Assembly: GCA_029262795.1 (NCBI GenBank)
Contig: JAJCYT010000009.1
Location: forward strand, 25,962 to 89,961
From: Candidatus Fraserbacteria bacterium
GTDB taxonomy: Bacteria; Bipolaricaulota; Bipolaricaulia; RBG-16-55-9; JAJCYT01
Direction of reading: 5' to 3'
DNA: 64,000 nucleotides
Shown here: one piece after another, positions 25,322-33,486 of the stretch
Layout of the letters: each line of letters begins with the position of its first letter
Position numbering within the stretch: position 1 is the first letter of the stretch
Translations under genes and position numbers: made by a program
Notes under the pieces: generated by a model
The model's database searches: none
The model's input: only the letters and a program-made list of their open reading frames with translations
Told to the model about the DNA's origin: nothing

Positions 25322-26005
25322 TTGAAAAGAAATATTTCTTTGCTTTTACAAAATCTTTCAAAAACAGCGTGGTATCGGCACATTGGCACCGTTATGATGC
25401 TGACGTGCCTGGTTTGGCTCTTTACACTAGGGCGTGAAGAGATGCACCCCATCCATTTATGGAATCGCGCCTTTGCAGATGCCTCATTTGTTCTCCTAGG
25501 CTTGACACTAATCATTGGGCCACTAGTGAAGTTTATTCCTCGAATGGGAATCATGATTCCTTGGCGACGAGAATTGGGTGTCTGGTGCGCTGTGGCTGCA
25601 ATCGTCCATGTTGCCATCTATGCGCAAGCTTTTGACTGGGATGTGCTGCGGTTTTTTGTTCGTGAAACAGATCATGGCACCGCTTTATTAAGAAATGCGT
25701 TTGCTATTGCCAATGCTGTTGGTGTTGCAGCTTTGATATATCTAATTCCTCTTACAATGACTTCCAACGATTTTTCCATGCGTCTTCTCGGGAGAAGTTG
25801 GAAATTTTTACAGCAGCAAAGTTACACGCTATTTGTCTTATCCAGCCTACACGTGCTAGGTTTTCTTTATTTTGTGTATCAGCCCAATAACCAACACATC
25901 CCCTCCTGGTTAGTCTTATGGGGTTTCATCATTTTACCGGCATTACTACAGGTTCTTGGGTATGTGTTTACCGCAATTCGTTTACCAGTTCGATCTAAGT
26001 CATGA
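25322..26005 (+). CDS. ferric-reductase-like (MsrQ/YedZ-type) haem membrane protein
   Basis: 227 residues, TTG start seven bases after the preceding stop; a weak ribosome-binding site makes the start uncertain. Six TM helices are visible. The ferric-reductase-like core carries His residues at the right places for haem b: IHLW in the first helix region, AIVHVAIYA, and LSSLHVLGFLY. It probably moves electrons across the membrane to an exported partner. It is the last gene of the cluster B run. Confidence 0.8.
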   Translation: MKRNISLLLQNLSKTAWYRHIGTVMMLTCLVWLFTLGREEMHPIHLWNRAFADASFVLLGLTLIIGPLVKFIPRMGIMIPWRRELGVWCAVAAIVHVAIYAQAFDWDVLRFFVRETDHGTALLRNAFAIANAVGVAALIYLIPLTMTSNDFSMRLLGRSWKFLQQQSYTLFVLSSLHVLGFLYFVYQPNNQHIPSWLVLWGFIILPALLQVLGYVFTAIRLPVRSKS

Positions 26006-26102
26006 CCATCATGGTTTTTAAAATACTAAATGGCAAGTAACCTTTACAAAACAGGTAAAATGTAAAGGTTCTATGGGATATCGTATATATTGATATTAGG
26101 CG

Positions 26103-26858
26103 CTACAATTCCGTCTGAATGGATTGCTCTAATTCAATCAGCTTCTGATCAACCACAGAATCCAACGGGTGGGATAATGCAGGAATGGCATGGAATTCGT
26201 AGATGCACTGCGGAGCAGAAATTCCCTTGAGGCGGTGTTCCCCTTGCTCATGAAACTGAAACCCTTCCACATCTCCAGCCAAAGCCTTGACCACATCAGT
26301 TACATAGATTTGGTTGCCTGCGGCCTGTGACATCACACGCTCAGTAATATTTACTGTTTGTCCAATGAGGTCACGTTCTCCATGTTGGATCGGCTCACCC
26401 GCGTGCAAGCCAATTCTCAAGCGTAAGGGAAATTCGACATCTATTAGTGTTTGTTGGATTTCAGACGCACATTTGAGGGCTTTTTTTGCACTGGAAAAGC
26501 TGACTAAAGTGCCATCGCCAATGGTTTTGACAAGAAACCCATCAAACTTTTGTACGGCATTTTCAATGATATTCTGGTGTTGTTTGAGCAGATTGTAGGC
26601 AACGTCATCGCCATGCTTGTCTACATAACTGGTAAAGCTTTCAAGGTCCGTAAACATCAATACAACAACGCCACCAGGTAAAGCCTGTTGGGACAGCTTT
26701 TGTTCCTCTAATGGTGTAAGGCAACACAAAGCCGATACCCAATCCCTTTTATCTTCATTATCGCTTTTCTGAAAAGGAAGCCTACAAGCAAGCTTTCCTC
26801 TAGACATAAGAATGTAAAGCAGTGCAAAAATAATTAGCCAAGTAAAAGAAAAATCCAT
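26103..26858 (-). CDS. membrane-anchored class III adenylate/guanylate cyclase
   Basis: 251 residues with one N-terminal TM helix (about 3-18). The cyclase domain has the metal-binding Asp pair D71 (MFTDLESFT) and D115 (KTIGDGTLVSF), the substrate-selecting Lys K111, and the transition-state pair N170/R174 in TVNITERV. All catalytic residues are present, so it should be active, making cAMP from ATP. No cAMP receptor is encoded nearby. Confidence 0.92.
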   Translation of the reverse strand: MDFSFTWLIIFALLYILMSRGKLACRLPFQKSDNEDKRDWVSALCCLTPLEEQKLSQQALPGGVVVLMFTDLESFTSYVDKHGDDVAYNLLKQHQNIIENAVQKFDGFLVKTIGDGTLVSFSSAKKALKCASEIQQTLIDVEFPLRLRIGLHAGEPIQHGERDLIGQTVNITERVMSQAAGNQIYVTDVVKALAGDVEGFQFHEQGEHRLKGISAPQCIYEFHAIPALSHPLDSVVDQKLIELEQSIQTEL

Positions 26859-26914
26859 AGAGGGTACGCCCTTTCAATACGACTTGAGGGGGTTACATAG
26901 TATAACGTATGAAC

Positions 26915-27481
26915 TCAGCTATTCTTCCTAAACTTCATCTCCCAACGATCTACGGTATCAATATGGCCAGGGCAAAAATGCTCCTTCGTATCCTGCTTTG
27001 TAATGCCTGACCATAAATGCGGGATAGAGCGCATCTCACAACCAGGAGTGGCCAGAAAACTGGCTACTAAGAACGAAATGCCAAGATGTGCCGTGGTGTA
27101 TAAAAACCAAATGCCAATAAACCAACCCATTGCAGGCGACCAAAGATTCCCCGCCAATAACCAACTCAGCCCAACACCAAGAACATTGAGTGCAATCAGG
27201 CCGTAGCGCAACGGGTTATAAGGTGCGTCAATGCCAAATCCGATTGTGATAACGTAAGGGAAAACTCTTAGCGCCATAAATAAGGCCATTAGAAGAAATG
27301 ACCAATGGGGTAATGTTTCTAAAGAAATCAATATCTGCCAGTTGTCTACAATGCTGACGAAGCCCCAAATGAGAACAATTCCCCATGCAAGACGAATAAA
27401 GCGGCCTATAGGTCCAGGTTTTTCCAACGAGCCTTCAGCCTCAAATTGCGTTTGTGTCTTATCACGATCTACGCTATTCAT
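26915..27481 (-). CDS. membrane protein of the mer-like operon
   Basis: 188 residues with about four TM helices between residues 28 and 145. The tail is hydrophilic and carries Cys and His: PGCEMRSIPHLWSG, then EHFCPGHIDTVDRWE. This could be a soft-metal site. It starts behind GGAG and is last in the unit MerB-like / membrane / GDCCVxC / this gene, controlled by the MerR site at 29118-29148. It may transport mercury or another thiophilic compound; the function is not established by sequence. Confidence 0.75.
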   Translation of the reverse strand: MNSVDRDKTQTQFEAEGSLEKPGPIGRFIRLAWGIVLIWGFVSIVDNWQILISLETLPHWSFLLMALFMALRVFPYVITIGFGIDAPYNPLRYGLIALNVLGVGLSWLLAGNLWSPAMGWFIGIWFLYTTAHLGISFLVASFLATPGCEMRSIPHLWSGITKQDTKEHFCPGHIDTVDRWEMKFRKNS

Positions 27482-27496
27482 AAAACTCCTTCATCA

Positions 27497-27703
27497 TTAA
27501 CAACAATTTCCACCTTCTTGGATTGGTGGACATTTCTTGGTTCCAAACGAGCAAAACACACAGCAATCGCCTTCATTGGGGCGAAGCATGGCCCCACAGT
27601 TCGTACAGGTATAAAACCACTGACACGCATCGGTAGGCATGGTTTCTTCTTTTTCAAAGCCGCAATGTGGGCATTTGAGCGTAGATTGTAAAACAGTAGC
27701 CAT
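27497..27703 (-). CDS. GDCCVxC-domain small Cys-rich protein
   Basis: 68 residues. It has a zinc-ribbon-like pair CPHCGFEKE and CTNCGAML, then the hallmark EGDCCVFCSFGTKKCPP, ending GGNCC. This family (GDCCVxC) includes selenoprotein forms and usually lies in mercury or arsenic loci. Here every position is Cys. It probably binds a soft metal in the cytoplasm. Confidence 0.9.
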   Translation of the reverse strand: MATVLQSTLKCPHCGFEKEETMPTDACQWFYTCTNCGAMLRPNEGDCCVFCSFGTKKCPPIQEGGNCC

Positions 27704-27714
27704 GATTAACCTCT

Positions 27715-28428
27715 TTACGTTTCAAGAATTTTCTTATTGGACAACAAACTAAAAATGCTGCCCTTGTTTTTCACCCACTGCCTCACCATCAAACCAAGCA
27801 GGACACCATAAGCGATATGGGCTATGAGCGTAACCAAGAACAGTTCAGGACCGCCCGTGTTGCTACCGAACGGACCAACTATTGGGGCCATAGGGGGCAA
27901 AGTCATCATGCCAAGCTCCACGATGAGCGCCCAAACGACAGCCCAGAGCCAATTGGCTTTGCCCCAAACTATGGCATAAAACACACCAAAGCTGGCTCCG
28001 TTTAAAAAGTGGTAGAACATTCCAACAGATGTCCAAGCCAATTCAGATGATTGTGGCCCCATAATCATTTTTCCAAAAAGCTGCACTGTGTCCATTGGCA
28101 ACCAGCCATGAATAACGCCCAATTCTCTGAATGTATCGAGTGCGAACGTGGCCACCGCCCCCGCCACAAACCCCGCCAAAATCCGGTTAGAAAGCTCTGG
28201 AAAATCACGCCTTGTGTATAGGGCTACAAGCACCAAAACTATAAGGGCAGGTAACAAAATGAATGGTGTATACCACTGAGAAAACTGGTGCATCACGCCA
28301 ATGAATTGTGGCATTTGCGTTAGCCCCTGCACTATCATGGCATTTCCAGCAGCCAATAACAGCAAAAATGGGGAAATGGCACTGCCCGTAAGCAATGCCA
28401 ATCCCGTTAGAAATATTCGTTTATTCAT
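27715..28428 (-). CDS. multi-helix membrane protein of the mer-like operon
   Basis: 237 residues from the ATG at 28428; a GTG start 33 bases upstream would overlap the lyase gene. About seven TM helices. I recognise no transporter signature; there are conserved-looking loops (HQFSQWYTPF, GPFGSNTGGPE) and a basic C-terminus. Its place behind a MerB-like gene suggests uptake or export linked to the lyase product. That is inference. Confidence 0.7.
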   Translation of the reverse strand: MNKRIFLTGLALLTGSAISPFLLLLAAGNAMIVQGLTQMPQFIGVMHQFSQWYTPFILLPALIVLVLVALYTRRDFPELSNRILAGFVAGAVATFALDTFRELGVIHGWLPMDTVQLFGKMIMGPQSSELAWTSVGMFYHFLNGASFGVFYAIVWGKANWLWAVVWALIVELGMMTLPPMAPIVGPFGSNTGGPELFLVTLIAHIAYGVLLGLMVRQWVKNKGSIFSLLSNKKILET

Positions 28429-28441
28429 AAGAGAAAACCAT

Positions 28442-29071
28442 TTATCCGCAACAGGAACCACTTGAGCCGCTCATAAGAGAACCAAAGATATTTTCGCCCT
28501 GTTTCAGCCCTTCTTCCAAGGTTAAGAATTTCAACTCGTGTTCAGGATTGTTCTTCGCCCAAGCATCCAAATGCTTTTGTGAACAGAAAAAATTAATATG
28601 AGGGCATTGCTCTGTAGCAGGTGAGGAACAACTTCCCATTGGCACATATCCCACCATCAGATCATCAGGCCCGTGATCTGCGATCTTGCCATCCTTCACA
28701 TTTACATGAACAGATTGCTGACATTCTAAACACTCCGATTTTATCTCGGCATCAGTCTTGAGCATGAATGGAATGCCAAGTGCGTCTACAGCACACATCG
28801 AATTAACTTGGACCCCTGAAGCCAAGGTCACAAGATGAGGCGTTGGTTCATTTGAAAAGGGATAGGCATGAGTTACCAAGACATCTCCAGGGTTTCGATG
28901 AATGGCTTTGGTTTGTTCTAGCTCAGAAAGTAACTGTTCCGCATCATCCTCACCGTCCAATGAAAACCGCTTCTGGATGTCTGAAAGTTCAGGTGAATGA
29001 CCCGTGGCAACAAAGCTTTGCAGGATGAATTGGTGGAGTTCAGCTAGCCTGTCTGTCAGCATAACTTTCAT
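28442..29071 (-). CDS. MerB-like organomercurial lyase family protein
   Basis: 209 residues from the start at 29071, with AAGGAG upstream. The catalytic region of MerB is recognisable: SMCAVDALGIPFML gives C93 and D96 (matching Cys96 and Asp99), and EQCPHINFFCS gives C156 (matching Cys159). The N-terminal helical domain is present (EQLLSELEQTKAI). MerB cleaves C-Hg bonds of organomercurials. An extra C-terminal tail ends in SGSSGSCCG, a possible Hg(II) relay site. No merA reductase is in the window. Confidence 0.88.
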   Translation of the reverse strand: MKVMLTDRLAELHQFILQSFVATGHSPELSDIQKRFSLDGEDDAEQLLSELEQTKAIHRNPGDVLVTHAYPFSNEPTPHLVTLASGVQVNSMCAVDALGIPFMLKTDAEIKSECLECQQSVHVNVKDGKIADHGPDDLMVGYVPMGSCSSPATEQCPHINFFCSQKHLDAWAKNNPEHELKFLTLEEGLKQGENIFGSLMSGSSGSCCG

Positions 29072-29117
29072 AAAATGCTCCTTCCATTTTCCAGCCACTA
29101 GGCCGGTTTGTATAATC

Positions 29118-29148
29118 ATGCTACAGTCTGTAGTAACTACAGAGTCAA
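29118..29148 (-). promoter_or_regulatory. MerR-type promoter/operator
   Basis: On the minus strand, -35 TTGACT (29143-29148) and -10 TAGCAT (29118-29123) are separated by 19 bases. The long spacer contains the dyad CTGTAG-TTA-CTACAG (29128-29142). A 19-bp spacer with a central dyad is the hallmark of promoters activated by MerR proteins. It lies between the divergent lyase and merR-like genes. Confidence 0.88.
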
Positions 29149-29162
29149 GAGGTGGATTAAAA

Positions 29163-29576
29163 ATGGCGGCAAAAGAAAAACAAAAAAAACCTACCATTGG
29201 TTATGTGTCCAAGGTGACAGGATGCAATATTGAGACCATCCGCTATTATGAACGCATTGGCCTCTTACCAAAGCCACCGCGCTCTGAAGGTGGATATCGC
29301 ATGTACAGTGATGAAGATATCAAGCGCTTGAATTTTATTCGCCGCTCCCGAAACCTGGGATTTCATCTTGACGAGGTGCGTGATTTGTTGAGCTTGGTAG
29401 ACACAAACACCTATACCTGTGCAGAGGTAAAAGGCATGACGGTGAGCCATCTCGATGAGATTGAACAAAAGATTGCGGATTTGACCAAGCTCAGAAAAGT
29501 GCTAAAAGATATGGCTTCTCAATGTGAGGGTGAACAAATTCCAGATTGCCCAATCATTGATGTACTGTCTAAATGA
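29163..29576 (+). CDS. merR: MerR-family mercury-type regulator
   Basis: 137 residues from the ATG at 29163. The N-terminal winged helix shows TIGYVSKVTGCNIETIRYYERIG in order, typical of MerR. The dimerisation helix is followed by C86, C121 and C129, matching the three Hg(II) ligands of MerR (Cys82, 117 and 126) in spacing. It should activate the divergent operon through the 19-bp-spacer promoter at 29118-29148. A related lead or cadmium sensor is less likely with this ligand set. Confidence 0.9.
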   Translation: MAAKEKQKKPTIGYVSKVTGCNIETIRYYERIGLLPKPPRSEGGYRMYSDEDIKRLNFIRRSRNLGFHLDEVRDLLSLVDTNTYTCAEVKGMTVSHLDEIEQKIADLTKLRKVLKDMASQCEGEQIPDCPIIDVLSK

Positions 29577-29609
29577 AGCGCGTTGCCCCCCATTTGTTAT
29601 ATTTTAAAG

Positions 29610-29984
29610 ATGAAAATAACACAAAGCGCAACAATACTACTTACGAAAGATATTGTGTCTTCAGCGCGTTACTTTGAGGAAAAGGTTGGTTTCTCTGCTG
29701 ATTTATTTGGAGCACCACCCAATTTTGCCATCCTTGAACACGGTAATGCCAGGTTAATGCTTGCATTGACTGGGAAAGATGTTGAAATCGTTCCAAACTG
29801 GAAATTATGCGACAAGACAAGTGATGTTTATTTCTGGGTGGACAATATCCATGAAGTTTACAAAGAATTACAGGATAAAGGAGCGATAATAGATTTTTCT
29901 CTTTATCTGGCTCCTTGGGGTGTATGGGAATTTGGCATACAAGACCTCGATAACCATGATATAACCTTCGGTCAGATGGCTTGA
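29610..29984 (+). CDS. VOC/glyoxalase-fold protein
   Basis: 124 residues from the ATG at 29610. It has the bleomycin-resistance/glyoxalase beta-alpha-beta-beta-beta layout: DIVSSARYFEEKVGFSADL, FAILEHGNARLMLAL, VYFWVDNIHEVYKELQDKG, and a final WGVWEFGIQDLDNHDITF. The last Glu/His positions are those used for metal in the superfamily. Substrate unknown. It is transcribed with merR or from its own weak start. Confidence 0.85.
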   Translation: MKITQSATILLTKDIVSSARYFEEKVGFSADLFGAPPNFAILEHGNARLMLALTGKDVEIVPNWKLCDKTSDVYFWVDNIHEVYKELQDKGAIIDFSLYLAPWGVWEFGIQDLDNHDITFGQMA

Positions 29985-30077
29985 ACCAGCTATCCAGAAC
30001 GAATGCAATCTATTCATTATTGCCTAACAACTTATAGGGTTTCGCGTGGCGCTTCTGCCTTGTAACCTGTAAGAACT

Positions 30078-30818
30078 ATGAAAATCCCTGCAGTTTCGTT
30101 CCAGTCTCTGGAAAAAGTGTATAGAAATGTAACTGCCTTGAAAGATTTGAGCCTGGACATTCAAGAAGGTGAATTTTTTGGATTACTTGGCCCAAATGGT
30201 GCAGGTAAAACAACAAGCCTCAACACAATTGCCGGTTTAGTTAAACCAACCAAAGGGAAAGTCCTCATCGATGGATTGGACGCTATACGACAGTATCGTG
30301 AAACCCATCGGCTAGTTGGGATGATGTTTCAAGATATAATTTTGGATAGTCGTTTTCTGAACGTTCATGAGATACTAGTTTATCACGCAGGCTATTTTGG
30401 AATACCCCGTCGTCGTGCCCAAGAGCTAGCAAATGAGCTTTTGAAACGCCTTGATCTTTGGAATAAACGCACTGCCCGTGTACAGGAACTCTCAGGAGGC
30501 ATGAAAAGAAGATTGATGCTTGCCAAGGCGTTAATTCATGACCCCGCTATTATTATTTTGGACGAGCCAACAGCAGGTGCTGATGTTGAATTGCGTCTTC
30601 TGATCTGGAAAATGATGGAAGAGTTTCATGAGCAAGGGAAAACGATTGTATTGACAACCCATTACCTTGAAGAAGCTGAACGCCTCTGTGATCGGGTAGC
30701 GATCATTGATCAAGGGAAATTATTAGTAGAAGGGTCCCCTGAGGAGTTGATGAAACGACAAAATCAACAACACCTTGAAGATGTATTCCTACAATTAATT
30801 AGGGATGATTCTGTATGA
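30078..30818 (+). CDS. ABC-2 type exporter ATP-binding protein
   Basis: 246 residues: Walker A GPNGAGKTT, Q-loop MMFQD, signature LSGGMKRR, Walker B IIILDEPTAG, and the switch His in TTHYLEEA. It is of the NodI/CcmA-like class, drug or polysaccharide exporters. It overlaps the permease gene by four bases. The partner permease is of the NodJ type. Confidence 0.95.
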   Translation: MKIPAVSFQSLEKVYRNVTALKDLSLDIQEGEFFGLLGPNGAGKTTSLNTIAGLVKPTKGKVLIDGLDAIRQYRETHRLVGMMFQDIILDSRFLNVHEILVYHAGYFGIPRRRAQELANELLKRLDLWNKRTARVQELSGGMKRRLMLAKALIHDPAIIILDEPTAGADVELRLLIWKMMEEFHEQGKTIVLTTHYLEEAERLCDRVAIIDQGKLLVEGSPEELMKRQNQQHLEDVFLQLIRDDSV

Positions 30819-31573
30819 TTGGTTTTCTCACTTTATTCAAGCGAGAAGTCATTCGCTTTCTTAAGGATGCGCTTGATACGATAGTTCCACCTACCGTCGA
30901 AGTTGCCTTATATATGCTTATTTTTGGTTTGGCGCTTGGCCCCCGCTTAGGAAATATTGAAGGGATGCCATATATTCAGTTTATGGTTCCTGGTTTGATC
31001 TTGATGTCGATCATACGAAACTCCTTCTTAAATCCCGCATACAGCCTGTTTCAGTCACGTTGGGATGGCAACATTGCCGATCTTTTATCAAGTCCGCTCT
31101 CAGCGTCTCAGATTGCCCTGGCAATAATTCTTGGGGGAGTGGTGCGGGGAATCATTGTAGGCACATTGGTATTTGTTGCTACATTAATATTTGCATCATT
31201 TTCAATTTCGTCTTTATTGTTGGCGCTTGGTTATGCAATCGTAGTTTCCATGGCCTTTGCGGCACTTGGCTGTATAGTTGGGCTTTGGACAAAGGGCTGG
31301 GAAGGTATAGGCACCGTCAACTCATTCGTGCTTGACCCTCTGGTGTTGTTGGGCGGTGTTTTCTACTCACTTGATATGGTAAGCGGAATTCCCTTCATTG
31401 AACCTTTGACAAAAATTAATCCTTTCACCTATATCACAGAGGGATTTCGTTCAGCGCTCCTTGGTAATATTGAGACCGCCATGTTTGGTTTTGTGCTGAC
31501 CATTGGGTTGGGTATGATATTCTTGGTTCTGGCAATCATGCTCTTTCGAAACGGTTATCACCTTAAATCATGA
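30815..31573 (+). CDS. ABC-2 type (NodJ-like) permease
   Basis: 252 residues with six TM helices. The loop between helices carries the ABC-2 signature region (WDGNIADLLSSPLSASQIALA) that contacts the ATPase. PFTYITEGFRSALLG near the C-terminus is also typical. Together with 30078-30818 it forms a complete exporter. Cargo unknown. Confidence 0.93.
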   Translation: MIGFLTLFKREVIRFLKDALDTIVPPTVEVALYMLIFGLALGPRLGNIEGMPYIQFMVPGLILMSIIRNSFLNPAYSLFQSRWDGNIADLLSSPLSASQIALAIILGGVVRGIIVGTLVFVATLIFASFSISSLLLALGYAIVVSMAFAALGCIVGLWTKGWEGIGTVNSFVLDPLVLLGGVFYSLDMVSGIPFIEPLTKINPFTYITEGFRSALLGNIETAMFGFVLTIGLGMIFLVLAIMLFRNGYHLKS

Positions 31574-31677
31574 AGCAATAACTGCTAAGGAATCTCTTAC
31601 TGTATTGAAAAACTATTACTAACAAAACTTTCAATATGCTCTGCCCTATAATTGAATTTTTGGACGGCTAGAACTTT

Positions 31678-31956
31678 CTAAAATGCATATTTTGGAAAAT
31701 CAATCTTATCTAATTCAACAAGCTGATATTGGTGTTGCATTCTCCGTTGATGTGTGGTTTGTATAGCCCGGAAAAGAGATTCTTCATCTTCAAACCATTC
31801 AAACTGCTCCTGCCCAGTACGATTCATCCGTCCCCACCGCTTGATTAGCACCGTGTTACCCCATAAATCTTTCGAAGTGGTTAAAGAATACCACCGAGCC
31901 TTATTGGATTTAGGATCAATCAACTGCCAGTGAAGATGGATAGGTTTCATGGTCAT
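31678..31956 (-). CDS. WGR-domain protein
   Basis: 92 residues, all one WGR domain: LIKRWGRMNRTGQEQFEWF after an N-terminal strand pair (HLHWQLIDPKSNKARWYSL), then a helix (ESLFRAIQTTHQRRMQ). WGR domains bind nucleic acids (they occur in PARPs and in bacterial plasmid or DNA-repair proteins). Its start overlaps the recombinase stop by ATGA, so the two are coupled. It may help the recombinase recognise or protect DNA ends; inference. Confidence 0.88.
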   Translation of the reverse strand: MTMKPIHLHWQLIDPKSNKARWYSLTTSKDLWGNTVLIKRWGRMNRTGQEQFEWFEDEESLFRAIQTTHQRRMQHQYQLVELDKIDFPKYAF

Positions 31957-32558
31957 AGTACGAACTCAGCTTTACGCTCTTCAATTTCTTTCGCTGCGGT
32001 ACGCCCTGACCGTCGGATATATACTTGGGCCGTTCGCAGATCTTCCCATCCCATGACTTCACACAAAGCTTGGGTTGAAAGACCCGCGTTGGCAAATTGC
32101 ATGGCGGCAGTGGAGCGAAGTGCATGGGTGTAGAGCTTTTTGGTCAGTGTCGTTCTTTGGGCAATGCTCTTGAGTCGTCTTTGGTGTGTGCGCCGGGAAG
32201 CTCCCACAGCATCATACGCACCGAAAAATCCCTTGAGAACTTCACGAGTTACAGGGAAATATTTGAAGGGAATGGATCGTACCCCAGCTTTCGTTTTAGG
32301 TTGCCAGGTATTGTTGTTCTTTCTGCACTCAAAGCAAGTGCACTCCATTGACTTTGGGATACGGATAAAATCATCCTGGAAATCAATCCAAGATTTTTGC
32401 AGATGCGCAATCTCGCCTACACGCATTCCCAACTGCCCACTGCAACATACCAAAAGTTTTTCATGAATGTCTTCACATGCCTGAAAAAGGTTTCCAAGTT
32501 CTTTGCCATCCAGGAAGTCATCACGGGCATGTTTTGGAGATTGTCTCTCTTTTGTCAT
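31953..32558 (-). CDS. short tyrosine recombinase (catalytic domain only)
   Basis: 201 residues. All catalytic positions are present: R46 (GMRVGEIAHL), K90 (KTKAGVRSIP), H145 and R148 (THALRSTAA), W171 at the H/W site (MGWEDL) and Y180 (VYIRR). The usual N-terminal core-binding (SAM-like) domain is nearly absent: only about 30 residues precede the catalytic domain. A Cys pair, CTCFEC, precedes the Lys strand. The protein may rely on a partner, perhaps the coupled WGR protein, for arm binding. A 27-bp inverted repeat with tyrosine-recombinase-site geometry lies 78 bp upstream of its start. Confidence 0.92.
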   Translation of the reverse strand: MTKERQSPKHARDDFLDGKELGNLFQACEDIHEKLLVCCSGQLGMRVGEIAHLQKSWIDFQDDFIRIPKSMECTCFECRKNNNTWQPKTKAGVRSIPFKYFPVTREVLKGFFGAYDAVGASRRTHQRRLKSIAQRTTLTKKLYTHALRSTAAMQFANAGLSTQALCEVMGWEDLRTAQVYIRRSGRTAAKEIEERKAEFVL

Positions 32559-32571
32559 GATAGTGACAGTA

Positions 32572-32584
32572 TGTCACATTTACG
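32572..32584 (+). repeat. half-copy of the 27-bp inverted repeat
   Basis: TGTCACATTTACG matches 13 bases of the complement of the copy at 32636-32662. It lies 14 bp upstream of the recombinase start, inside its likely promoter. Confidence 0.55.
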
Positions 32585-32635
32585 ATATAGGCGCAAGTGA
32601 TCAGATGGGGATAATTTGGATGGCTAAAATAAAGA

Positions 32636-32662
32636 TGTCACATTCTGTGCGTAAATGTGACA
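32636..32662. repeat. 27-bp dispersed inverted repeat, copy 1
   Basis: The left arm is TGTCACATTC, the centre TGTGCGT and the right arm AAATGTGACA; the consensus arms are perfect complements. It matches copy 2 (42203-42229) at 24 of 27 bases in the same orientation. It lies beside the recombinase gene and 30 bp before an IS5-family end. Confidence 0.75.
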
Positions 32663-32692
32663 AGGTAGCATCAACAAGAATGCTTATTTTTT

Positions 32693-33485
32693 GGCGGTGT
32701 TGCACAACTAGAGATGTGACGTTTATCCTGTTCTTGGTCACACTCAAAGTGGCTTTCTGTTTAGGATATCGAGAAGGTGAGGGAGTAGCTCGAAGTATAT
32801 CCAAGCTCACCGACATTCCAGTCCCAACTTACTCAACCGTTAGCCGAAGATTAGCAAGACTAAAACTGGATTTGAGTCAGTTTCCGTCTGATGTCAACCC
32901 CATCACTTTGGCAGTTGATGCCAGTGGCCTGCAGGTCATTCATCGCAATGGCTGGATGCGTAAGAAATGCAAGGGGTTTGTCAAAAATCATATCGCCATC
33001 GAGATCAAGATTAAAAAAGTAAGTGCTCTAGAAATCACCGATGATCAGATTCATAAAAATGGCAAACTACGGCAGCTAGTGGCATCATCAGCTCAACAAG
33101 CAGAGATTGACGAACTCCTTGCTGATGGCGGATACGACAGTGGAGATTGCTTTGAGTGGTTAGCAGAACATCAGATTGAAGCCGGAATATTGCCACGCAA
33201 GAATGCGCGTATAGGCTCATTTGGTGCGCGATCCGTGGTGGTTACAGCCTGCCAGAAGAATCGAAGTCAATGGAAGAAAGACATTGGCTATGGTCAAAGA
33301 AACCTGGTTAAAAGTGCCTTCTCCTCTTTTAAATCAATGTTTGGTAAACGACTGTACGGTCACAATTGGGAACAGATACAACAGGTAATCAAGCTCAACA
33401 TCTACAACCTCTTAGTCGGTCTATCTTCCTCCTGCTAACGAAGCGTATCTCTGCCTCCGCTCCTACTACGTTGTGCAACAAAGCC
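32693..33485 (+). mobile_element. decayed IS5-family (IS903-like) insertion sequence
   Basis: Terminal inverted repeats GGCGGTGTTGCACAAC (32693-32708) and, complemented, GGCTTTGTTGCACAAC (33470-33485) bound 793 bp; full elements of this group are near 1,050 bp. No target duplication is seen in the flanks. The right end is one base from the stop codon of 33487-35733. Confidence 0.85.
32716..33438 (+). pseudogene. truncated IS5-family transposase
   Basis: The frame inside the element keeps the core of an IS903-group DDE transposase: YREGEGVARSISKL, PTYSTVSRRLARL, first Asp in LAVDASGLQV, second Asp in LADGGYDSGD, and a C-terminal NLVKSAFSSFKSMFGKRL. The N-terminal part is missing. In relatives the last block has RxLVExA, with the catalytic Glu. 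Here it is Lys (AAA for GAA), so the enzyme should be dead. Some internal shortening is also evident. Confidence 0.8.
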
Positions 33486-33486
33486 A

